From positions 15,919,447-15,983,446 of the forward strand of contig OZ038322.1 of the NCBI GenBank assembly GCA_964035795.1: DNA of 64,000 bases, written 5' to 3'. The notes beneath the pieces are model-generated. The model worked only from the letters and a program-made list of their open reading frames with translations. It ran no database searches and was not told the DNA's origin. Position 1 is the stretch's first letter. Every line of letters starts with the position of its first letter. Shown piece by piece: positions 1 through 10,050 of this stretch. The translations under genes and the position numbers were made by a program. Source of the DNA: Pterobdella sp. o SKG-2022. Taxonomy: Eukaryota; Annelida; Clitellata; Hirudinida; Piscicolidae.

Positions 1-94
1 AAATTTTTTTTTAAAGTCAGGTTCCAATTGATTATGTCCTTTATTTAATTACCAAATAATTTTAGTCTAAACTCTAATGTAATGTGGTTTTTAT

Positions 95-238
95 AAAGCT
101 CTTTTACTCATAGATCAAAGCCCCTGCTACAAATTTAATGTAGCGAAAACACTGCAACAGGTCGGCCCACGTGGAATCGAACCCAAAAACTAGGTAATTA
201 GTCTAATGCTCTACCTTTGAGTAATATGGGCTGACTAG
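95..238 (-). mobile_element. tRNA-derived SINE, copy 1
   Basis: Read on the minus strand, the first part is tRNA-like. Its ends can pair (GCCCA near the start, TGGGC at the end), and it has a degraded A box and a good B box (GGTTCGATTCC) for RNA polymerase III. A non-tRNA tail follows, with the block GCTACATTAAATTTGTAGC. The same head-plus-tail layout recurs near 15,550 (+) and 31,570 (-), which marks it as a dispersed SINE family rather than a tRNA gene. The A box is too decayed for a functional tRNA. Ends are approximate and no clear target duplication was seen. Confidence 0.75.
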
Positions 239-1202
239 ACTAAAACTATTCAAATAGTAACTTTTGAACTATGAAAAGCTTTTAGTAGATCGGTTTAAAA
301 ACTTAATTGCCACATTCCACATCCATATAGCAAACGGTTGAGAAATTGCCTATAATGTTGCATCTCTGATTTGATAGCTGCACGTTATAATATAACTTCA
401 GAGACATCTGTTGTATTTTTTAAATTAGTAGTTATCAGTAAAACATCAATTTGAGAACTTTTTAAACATTTATTTAAATTTAAGCTAATTTTCCTTACCA
501 TAAAACTAGTATACGAATGCTCAAATTCATGTTCTTGTGATAATTACGTTATAATATAATTTTATAAAGAGTGTGATAAAATGAGAGATTCGAAGTTAAT
601 ATAAAATATTTGAAATTTCACATTGTTTCATAATATTCTGTTGTAAACTTTATTAAGTTTTCTTCGTGAGTTCTTTACTAATTTTATAGGCGTCGTTTGA
701 CACAGACGGTCTTTAAATTGAACATACTCTGTTATAAACAAATTTTAAAATTTACCGTAAGTTTTGCTTCGAACAGTTTTTTAACTAAGGATGTCCCATT
801 TAAACACCAATGAGACGAAAGTTGGTTAAAGTTAATCTCAAAAACGTGGGTACAATGAACCGCGGAATGGATAAATGGTGGCGAAGAAAACAGATAAACT
901 ATTTTGTTTTTTTGTTAGTTTTTTTATAAAGTTTTTAAAACAATTAGATTTAATACTTTATTCTCATATGTGAACCATTCATTTAAATACCTGAAAATTT
1001 TCCCATAAAGCCAATACCAATTATGTCACCAAGTGTAAATAACTGAATTCTTTAAAAACGATAAAATCATTAAAAAAATAAATTTATTCAACATCATTGA
1101 TTCAATAAATTGATATGCAACCAACAAATTCAGTAAAATAAAGAAAAATTGATTACACTCTGACTATGTTCATCAAATTAACAATATTATAATCTGGAGA
1201 AA

Positions 1203-1240
1203 CAATGATATATAACAATATATATATATATATATAAATC
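1203..1240. repeat. AT dinucleotide microsatellite
   Basis: A run of alternating T and A, with a short interrupted run in front of it. It lies just downstream of the GNPAT stop codon (the gene reads leftwards). No function is implied. Confidence 0.8.
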
Positions 1241-1255
1241 CAGTAAATGATTTTT

Positions 1256-4200
1256 CTAAAGCTTGCTCTTCCCCGAATAATGAAACCTCAGGTTGATTTT
1301 ATTTACATATAACTCTGCGAGGAATTAATAGTATTAGAAAAGATTTTTAGTATTTATTACTGTTTAGTATAGATTATATATCTATATGACCTACCGATCT
1401 TAGAAGCCAAAATGTCTATTACAGACAAATTTGCTTTGATAATAACGGCATCATTGCTGCAAAAAAATACAAGAATTAAGTTAACAATTAAACTTATAAA
1501 TAAAAACCTTTATAATAAATATAAACATTTAGTAGTTTCTCACCTTTTTTCTTTTATAAGAGCATTAGCATCGAACAAACTGCTTAAAATATTGTTTATC
1601 AGCTCCAAAGATAACACCTTGATTTATGTGTGTATGTATGTATGTACGGATGTATGTATGTATGTAAGTCGACCATCAGTGGTCCCAAATTAGGATTCCA
1701 ATAGCGCAATAGGCATGTTTCAAAAGGCGCTACACCTCGTGGATCAAAAAATAAATAAAAATCAACTTGAGAGGTTGTTTTAAATAAATTCGAAAACTAT
1801 AAACTTGTGTTTAAATAAAAGTATTAATTGAAAATTGAACGAAAGAATTTATGTGAAACCTCATAAACAATAAAGTCGTTTTGTTCAATGGCTTTTAGGG
1901 CTATCTTTTGTAGGAGTGAGGCAAGTTGTTTTTGATCATGAACATCTTCTTTATTCAAAACCAATGTCAAAGACGATGTGTAAAACTTGAAAAGTTTTTA
2001 AGAACAACATAATCAGTATAATCTTAAGTGATTTATCATGAAAAAAGTTGATTATTGAATGTTATCTATAAAGATTGAACAATTCCAACAAACCCAATAA
2101 GCAAATATGAAAGGTTGATAAATTCGAGAAAAGAAAAAACATTCTTCGTTCAAATGAGTTGTGGAAGGTGTAACTAAAAGCCCATTCATGATATCGCTTG
2201 ATGGGTTGGCTTCTTGATTTTCACTGAGATGGGTATTATCACCGTTGGAAGAAACAGAAAGGTTATCATCACCGGTTTGAGCCTTAAGGCTTTCAACATT
2301 TTCGTTATTGGAAGTTTTTGATTGATGGTTTTGATGATGAGAAAATGAAAGAAAGTTGTTGGCTTGTAAGAATTGGAATGCCTTTTCAAATGACTGTTGG
2401 AATATTTGTATTTTACATGCTTGAAACATTCTTAATCGTAGTTATTTATAAACCTATAATATAAAACGATAACCGATCGTGTTTCTTTGTTGATGAATAT
2501 GAAATCACGAGATAGCAGTGTCTCAAGAAAAGAATATTCTCGAAAGACAAAATCTGAAAATAAAATTTCTTCAATAATTTTTATAAGATTTTTAACACAA
2601 AATAACCAAACTCTATATATTAATTCCAATTTAAATAAAAATATGTGAAAATTAAAATCACAAATACCTAAATTGAATTTGTCTAAATTCTTGAGACCAA
2701 CACTGAATATCATCACTACCATGCCAACATCAATGAAAAGATGGCAAATACTGTTACGGTAAAAAGCCAGCATTAAATGCTGCGAAGCCAGTTCAAAAAC
2801 TTGGCTCCTTTGTGGTTTTGGGAGTGACGGTGGAGGTGGCAAAATAGTGACGAAATCATTGGAGTCTATAGAGATTATGTTTTTGTGTAGCAAAATCTTT
2901 TTTCTCACCACCTCCTCCACACTTTTGTTGTCTAGATGAGATAAAAAAATCGCAAATAAATTATAAATATATTTAAACGAGTAAAAACTGTAATTAACCA
3001 GCAACCAAATGAAAGATGCATTAATAAAAAAAGACTGTTATAACCGGGCCAAACAACATAGGCGTCTAAGAGAACAGCTTGTCTCCGTAGCCACTCTACT
3101 TGAGAAGCCAAATGTTTAAGTGAAACACCCTTTTTATTTTGAACCATTACTGCACAGACAAAAAATCCCGCACTTATGGCAAAGTGACGTTGTTGTTGCT
3201 TAACTACTTGGTAAGCTAAATCTTTAATTAAGGCTTTTTCTTCCGGTCTGATGTCGCTCAAATACCTGATGTGTGAAATGTCATGGGCTTTTCAAATGTG
3301 AATTTTATTACATAACTGTAGCAAATACTCACAATTAACAAATATTAAACTAAAAAATCAAATTGAAAATTAAGATATTAATGCATTGAAACTTAGCGTT
3401 TTGACTGTGAAAGTCAAACTTGCCTGGGCTTAGTTGCGTGATAGATGCGGTCAATACACCCCCTAGAAAACTGCTGCACTGATATTTGTTCTCCCACGTG
3501 CAGATGTACCAAGCCATAGTCTTCTGATAAAATGCTTCGGGCTTTCAAAAGACCCTGCAATAATATTAAATGATCATTTGATTATTCAAACGAAAAATGT
3601 AATACTGTGAAAAATATCAAATTTACTAGTAAAACTAACTGAACATATGAAATGATTTGAATTCATATGAACTAATGCCTAATCGTTAAAATAAATTAAT
3701 TTTTAGTAACATTCTAAACTTTTTTCTGAAATCTAAAAACTCTTATGATGGAAAAAACCCAGAAGTGAATCTTTCTTTAGTATAACACTACCATTAAGCT
3801 ACAAACACATACCTTGGTTGTTTCCTTGGGTTTGGGGATTCCAAGAAGCTCATAAGAGTATAAAGCTTCCTCGAGGTTCCTTTCAAAAGAGACTGAGATG
3901 GGCACGACCACCACATCGGGCACTTGCGCCTTGAAATAGCTCTCCAGTGCCGTCGTCAGCATCCCTGTTGCAATTTAATAGTTGTGGCTTCAATGTAGTT
4001 CAATTGAATAAGTTTTTCAATACGGAAATTTGACAAAAAATTTTCAGATTATAAAAGTATCGAGTTATAGCGTTTCTTTTTTATTTTTTAGATAACAATG
4101 AAAACTGGAATCATGAGATTAAAAATTATTTAGTTTAAATGAAGCAAACTTAACACACCGATCTTAGGCACGTATGACTTGTTGGTTCTGCTCCTGGTGC

Positions 4201-5440
4201 CTTCAATGAAGAACTCCAATGGATGGTCTCCGTTTTTGAGTTGAGTGTGCACATATTCGTTGAAAATAGCCCAATATAATTGGTCAGATCCAAAAGACCT
4301 CCTGATATAAAAAGCACCTACAAACAAATCTGCCATGCTTATAATTCATTCAAGATAAATATACAATGTTAAGAAAAAATTCGAACTTTTCCAACATGCA
4401 TCTTATATTAAAAAAATAGCAATGAAGTTTTTGAATAACTAGATACACATGCTAGCATGATATTGGAAACAAAGAAATAGATCAATAGGTGCCTACCTGC
4501 ATGTTGCAATGCTGATCCCATAAATTTCATGCTTTTGAAATCTGTTAATTCATAACCATTTGATTAAAACACATAATTGAATTGAAAAATTATACAATTT
4601 AATTAATTTATTTCATAAAAAACATTTATTGTTTGCACAAAAAAAAATAACATGTCATATATGCGCTGAAAAAAGTATTGGGCCATTTGTTAAAATAAGC
4701 TAATAAAAATTGATGAGTGGAATGCTCAAGCTTTGATTATAATAAAAAAATTACCCATAGCAGCAGCAATTGCAGGATGTGGCAAATTGTATTGAAAGCA
4801 AATGTATGTGACCAAAACAAAATCAAAGTATGAGCGATGAGATGGCATTAGGATTACTGGGTGTTCTTGCATCAGATGTCGTAGCTATAGGAGTAATTAC
4901 CAATTTTAGATATTTAGTTTACATTTTAAGTTTTTTTTTAAATTTTCTTGAATTATATCTGTTGGACTTTGAAAATATACAAAATTTTGGGCATTACTCG
5001 TTCAATAGATTCTTCATTAATGTAGATACGTTTGAAGACAGCTCTAAAAACTTTAATGGCAGCAAAAGCAATAAGTCTCACTCCATTGTCACTGAGCAAG
5101 TGAGCCATACCTTTGTATATTTCATCACATTTTTCTAAAAGATTTTTTTCTTCTGTTTTGTCTCCACCAGACAACTGCAAAATATTTTTAATCACTTTTC
5201 GATCTTTCCTATAACACAATTCATATATTTAAAAACCTGCTCAATAGTTTTTTTCACTCTTTCACTTTCAAGAACGTCTTTCTTCAAACCTTCATAATTT
5301 CTTTTCACATTGTGTTTGTAAACTTTTTGGTCAGTTCTAGACTTTAAAACATAAGATATGTCAAAAAAACTCATCCATTCATATAACATATCCCGATAAC
5401 CATTTTTGAAAGAAGGTTCTTCATTGATATCTGTCATCAT
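1256..5440 (-). CDS. GNPAT: Dihydroxyacetone-phosphate (glyceronephosphate) acyltransferase, peroxisomal
   Basis: GNPAT acylates dihydroxyacetone phosphate, the first step of ether-lipid (plasmalogen) synthesis in peroxisomes. I rebuilt 15 in-phase exons: 5440-5237, 5174-4998, 4884-4755, 4541-4497, 4317-4159, 3964-3813, 3554-3424, 3265-3045, 2931-2668, 2553-2474, 2393-2094, 1985-1860, 1617-1544, 1456-1395 and 1314-1256. They give about 727 aa; animal GNPAT is near 680. Acyltransferase block I is HRSYFDF (residues about 143-149, the HX4D motif). Block III is FIEGTRSR (about 222-229), followed by VVPISVSF and LGIPKPKE. The protein ends in SKL, a canonical PTS1, as expected for this peroxisomal enzyme. 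The exon at 3554-3424 ends in a GC donor. The exon at 2393-2094 adds a Ser/Asn-rich stretch that I do not expect in the family. The last three junctions are the least certain, but all phases agree. Confidence 0.93.
1621..1670. repeat. GTAT-type tetranucleotide microsatellite
   Basis: An imperfect run of GTATGTAT units. It lies in the GNPAT intron between the exons ending at 1860 and starting at 1617. It makes a spurious ORF on the plus strand. Confidence 0.8.
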
Positions 5441-5657
5441 GAATTTGATGAGTTCAAAGGTTTAGCAAATGTTGAAACTTAAAAAATATCGTTAAACAGA
5501 TATTTTAAAAATACTTTTAGAATCAGTAAAAAATAATCCCATATTATGTCATTTGATGTTTTTCCATTTATTTAACAGAACTTTGATAACTCGAATGCTG
5601 TTTTTCAGAGTACTCTTACAAAGGTTAAAAGTTGTAACAGATTTAAATTATTACGCT
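5441..5657. promoter_or_regulatory. Probable shared promoter between GNPAT and the FANCF-like gene
   Basis: The two genes start head-to-head, with only about 217 bp between the GNPAT start codon and the chosen start of the FANCF-like gene. Any 5' UTRs and promoters must fit in or overlap this space. I see no clear TATA box or other named site. This is an inference from layout. Confidence 0.5.
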
Positions 5658-7466
5658 ATGTCAGCGGCTCCTATATATAAAATAGTTTATTCATATCTTA
5701 ATGTTTTGCAAACTGTCAAAAATAGTCAAAATTTATGTTGGGATGAAAATTCTTTTTCTAATGCATTTAAATGGGCTGAACTTTGTAGAAAGGTAGAAAA
5801 GTATAATTGTTGCAATACATAAATTAAAAGCTTGAATTTTTTAAAGATTTTTATACAGTCAAAAGATAAATCATATTTTCCTAAATTAAATCAAGAAATT
5901 TCTAAACTTTCTGAACTGCCATGGAATTTAGAAGGATTCAAAGTTGACTTAAATTCACTGGAAAACAGTCATGAGATATTCATAATTGTAAGTTCTCAAA
6001 ATTATTTTAAAAAATTATAATATAAAGCTTTATCAATTTTCAAGGTTCTTCTTTATAACAAAGATGTAAAAATAGATGTTTTTAAATTGAAAAAGTTTTT
6101 AAATCTGTTAAGAGAGAAGAAGCTTCAAACTCAATTAAAAACTGTATGTGTGTTTTATTAACTCAAATTTAGTTAAATTGAAATAATCTTTGAAATTTTT
6201 TTTAAAGTATTCCGAATGTTTATTGGAGTTAAAAATACTTATAAGCTGTTTGGAAAATGGTAAAATAGAAAATGAAGAATCAAAAAGCTGGGGAATCAAA
6301 ATTATTGTAAAATTTTTCCAAAAATTTTCTTTTAAACATGTTTTCACCACAAAGTTTGTAACAATTATTGTTAAAATTTTTTAAGAAGTTATATTAATTT
6401 AATTTTTAGACAAGTTCTTGAGACTCTAATAAAACAAATTTTATCTACAAAACATGGTGGGGTAAGTACATAAATTATTTTCGTATAGCTTTTTTCTTAA
6501 ATTTCTGAAATCGTGAATTTGTTTTTATCAGGACGTTTTTGAAGCTTCATATAACGATTTAAAAAAACTTCAAAACTGCCAAAAAGGCTTCAAAATTGCA
6601 GAAAATCTTGGAGCTATTGACTTTTGCATTTTGAACTTCATTAAACAAAATTATTGGTAAAATTTTATTATTGTGAGTTAATTAAAGTGATAAATGGCAA
6701 AAAATTAGTTAAGATCAATTCATAATAAGTTATGCTACAAACGAGACAACCATATTATAAATAAAATAAATTTCTATTCATTGTGTTATATGATTAATTA
6801 TTTAGATCTTTTATAATTAACTATTACTTCACAGGATACTCTCAAATGAAAATAAAAGTTTCATCAAAGTATTTACTTTGAAAGAAGTCTTTCTTCAAAG
6901 TTTTTTAGAAAAATTTTTCAGGTAAATTAAAAATTTTATTTACCAATTATGAACTAAAAATATAAATTAGAGACATCGTATGTATAGTTTTGTTTCCAAT
7001 AGTTTTTCGTTTATTTTTCCAAAAATGAGAATAATAAGATTGTACTTATCAAAAATTTTGATTTTTAAATAAATATTCAATATATTTTTAGCCTAGGTCA
7101 AAGGTTCCATATTAGTTACTCAAGCAAAGAACATAAGGTGCCTATCTTCGAATGGACGTAAGTTCATATTTTCATTAGTTCATTGTTATTCTTATTCGTA
7201 CAATTATCCTTTTCTTGAAATCCTTAAATATTGGTTTGGACTCATACAAAATGATTATGATCATTGGCAGATTGAGAGATAAAAAAGATTGCGAATTTTT
7301 GAGTTATGAATTGCTGAAAGACTGGGTTTCGTACTTGTTATCTCGAGCTTCAAAGAAGGTCATCTACACTGCGGAAAATCAACTCGTTGAGTTAATCGAT
7401 GCATCTGATGTTAACGTTTGGCGTAGTATATGCCAAGAACTGGATTTGACGGAACTTTTATTCTAA
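5658..7466 (+). CDS. FANCF: FANCF-like protein (Fanconi anaemia core complex), divergent
   Basis: FANCF is a helical adaptor of the nuclear Fanconi core complex, which monoubiquitinates FANCD2-FANCI in cross-link repair. Nine exons join in phase: 5658-5792, about 5859-5987, 6045-6143, 6208-6353, 6410-6461, 6532-6656, 6835-6921, 7092-7157 and 7271-7466, for about 345 aa. Vertebrate FANCF has about 374 aa. The similarity is weak but collinear. There is an N-terminal WD followed by a helix with KWAELCRK (residues about 27-45). LGQRFHISYS then precedes an acidic and tryptophan-containing stretch (residues about 258-280). The C-terminus ends with a DVNVWRSICQEL-type helix. The composition is leucine/lysine-rich and helical, with no other domain. 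Vertebrate FANCF is intronless, so the many introns are notable. The second exon may instead start at 5847. The identity rests on recalled family patterns and needs a profile search; that this is a real spliced gene is more certain. Confidence 0.6.
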
Positions 7467-8464
7467 ATATTATTATTAATTCATTTGTAAGACCCTATAT
7501 TTTTATGCCAAAATTTTATTTAATTATCAAAATATAATTTTTTTGAATTAAATATGTAAAACTATGAAAAAAACTGAATAAAAAATTCAAAATTATAAAA
7601 ATTATGGGCACAATCGTTTACCCGTTTTCAACTATTTATTATCTCTCCCTTTCATTAATACGCTAAAGTTGCTTTATCTTTCTCTGATTCCGTTTTCTAG
7701 GTTTTTTACTTTTCCACTTTAATTCTTCTTTTCAATAATTTTTTCACTAAGCATCTCAAAACCTTTTTTAAGCAGCTTACTGCACAGCACCTCTCACGTT
7801 TCTTAGGGGTGCTATACAATAAATTACTTATATTTGAATAAAAAAAAAAAAATCAAAAATGAATAAATCAAATATATAAGCTTGATGTTTTTTTTTAATG
7901 ATTAGTTGCTTGAGCCAACTCTGCATTGCTTGACACGTTCTTTCCCTTCATCTCTATCATTCGTTGAAAATGTGAGTTTTCTAACAAACGCTCTTTTTTC
8001 AATAAGTTTTTCAAAAAGTTTTCTTTGATTTTCATGTGTTTTATTCATTTAGTTGAAATCAAACCATGAAATCATCTTGCCAAATATAAGCGGAAAACCT
8101 TAGTTTATTTTGTCGAATAATTTTTCTCGTGAAGGTATTTCATAGCTACTGTTAGTAAGCGATCATTTTTCAATAAAAAAAGATTTATGGCTTTTATTAA
8201 AGGTAATGAGTGTTTAGGATTTAAAAAAAGATTTTTGTAGTATTATAAAGTTTTTTAGCTATTCACTATAAATAAAAATAATTTTTTAACAAACTATTGA
8301 TAATCACAATGTTTTGAATAGTTGAAAGATACACAAAAAATAATTTTTTCCAACATGCAATTTCCTTACTCCCTCGCGTACTATAGTTGTACCCTATACA
8401 TTTTTCAACATTTTGCAAGTTTTTCTTTTTTACAAATTTTTAGTGCTTCCTATTCTTATTGAAA
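7467..8464. other. Intergenic spacer between the FANCF-like gene and RIC3
   Basis: AT-rich sequence with poly-T and poly-A runs. I see no ORF with a protein-like composition and no RNA gene. It probably holds the FANCF-like 3' end and the RIC3 promoter. Confidence 0.6.
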
Positions 8465-10050
8465 ATGGAATCATCTTTAGCAAAAACAATGGCGGTAGTG
8501 GGGATCATTTTTGGTTGTTTTGCAACATTTTTTCCAAGAATAATATCACCTCTTTTCATGGCTCTAATTAGGCGAAATAATTTTTTAGAAGGTTTACTTC
8601 CTATTTTTATACTTTCTATTGATAAATTCATAAAATTATGATTCATCGATTGTTGTTTTTCAAGTAAATTAGTTTTATTAATGAATGTTTCATAGATGAA
8701 ATTGGAGCAAATTCAGAATCTCAAATGTACCCTCCTAACCCAGCATTATCCTTTCACCAAAGAAAAGTAACGTTTTGAAAATAGTTGTTTTTTTACTAAA
8801 AGTAATTTTTTCCAAAGCTGGGTGTACACCCTGGAATGCATGCAGCTTCAGAGATGCGAAAATATATGGAAGGTAGGCAAAAGACTGGACAATCTCAAGG
8901 AAGTGGCATTTTCTCTGTGGTTTTGCCTCTTTATGCTGTTGGAATTGTTTTTTATCTTGTATACACTTTGGCAAAGGTAATATGCCATTAAAACTATTTG
9001 AACTGAATTTTAATATAAAATTGAAAAAATGATTTTGAATAAGAATTGATCTTAAATTTACCTATAATTTATTTTGAAAGTCTATATAGCATTTTATTTC
9101 CAAATCATTTTACAGTTGTTTTCCAAGAAGTCAGAAAATAAAGAAATAGAAATACAAAGATATGAAGACAAAAAAATGAAAGAACAGGTGATCAACAAGC
9201 AGAAACAGCTGGAAAAGTTGCTTTTGAAAGCTGAACAAGAATCCATAGGTGGTTTCAAATGAAGATTTAAATTTGCTAAAATATAATTTTGAAAAATTGT
9301 TATGAACAAATTATTAGATTCAACTACCATATTGAATTTTTTTTTAATTGTTCTTATTGTGTTTGAAATAATATCAAATATTATAGTAACATATTTAACC
9401 TAAACTTCATTTCTCAAAGGTGAGGATGAGATGTCAGTATTACGCAGAAGGTTGGAAGACACAGAGAAGCAAATGAAGAGGATTCTCAATGCTTTGGAAG
9501 ACATTCAACTTCAGAACTCTAACCTCCAAAATGTAGGGATAAATATGGCTGTTTAAAAAAATAGTTTTCATATACTATAAAAAGTATATCTATCTAATTA
9601 TGTATTCAAATTTGTTCACAGATGCCTTTGAGTAATTCAGATTTGGAAAGTGGGGAAGAGGAAGAGGAAGAAGAAGATGATGATGATGATGATAGAGAAG
9701 AAGATGAGGAAGACGAAGAAGAAGATTATAATGATGAATACAGCTTTTTACAGAATCAAGTACCTAAAAAGTTTACATTAAAAAATTATAAAAAGGAATC
9801 AAATAATGATACCATTTCAAAGAGGCTCTACCAAGGCCAAAAGGACGATGATAAGGAAAACCAATATAATATTCAAGAAATTAATTTAAAAAAGACATCA
9901 AAAGAAGCTATAATAAACAATGAACACATAGACTGTCTTCCAACAAATCAAACTTCCCAAGAAGTTGATGAAATCATGCAAGAGGATGTAAAACAACCCA
10001 CTGACCTTTCACAAAACACATTGAGAAAGAGAAAACCATTGACTGAATAA
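8465..10050 (+). CDS. RIC3: RIC3, acetylcholine-receptor chaperone of the ER membrane
   Basis: RIC3 helps nicotinic acetylcholine (and some serotonin) receptors fold and assemble in the ER. Six exons join in phase: 8465-8591, 8696-8766, 8818-8976, 9116-9248, 9420-9532 and 9622-10050, giving 343 aa. An N-terminal hydrophobic segment covers residues about 8-36. The family-typical HPGM motif follows (about residue 70), then a second membrane helix (residues about 97-118, with VVLPLYAVGIVFYLVY). Next is a Lys/Glu-rich coiled coil (about 128-200). The last exon opens with an almost pure Glu/Asp run (residues about 210-238) and ends in a Lys/Asn-rich tail. All internal donors and acceptors are GT-AG. 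Two membrane segments plus a coiled coil is the known RIC3 layout. The start is the first ATG of the open frame and directly precedes the hydrophobic segment. Confidence 0.9.

Noticed and set aside
1412..1693. Plus-strand ORF of 93 codons
   Set aside because: It overlaps two minus-strand GNPAT exons that fit the family and phase, and its end is a translated GTAT microsatellite.
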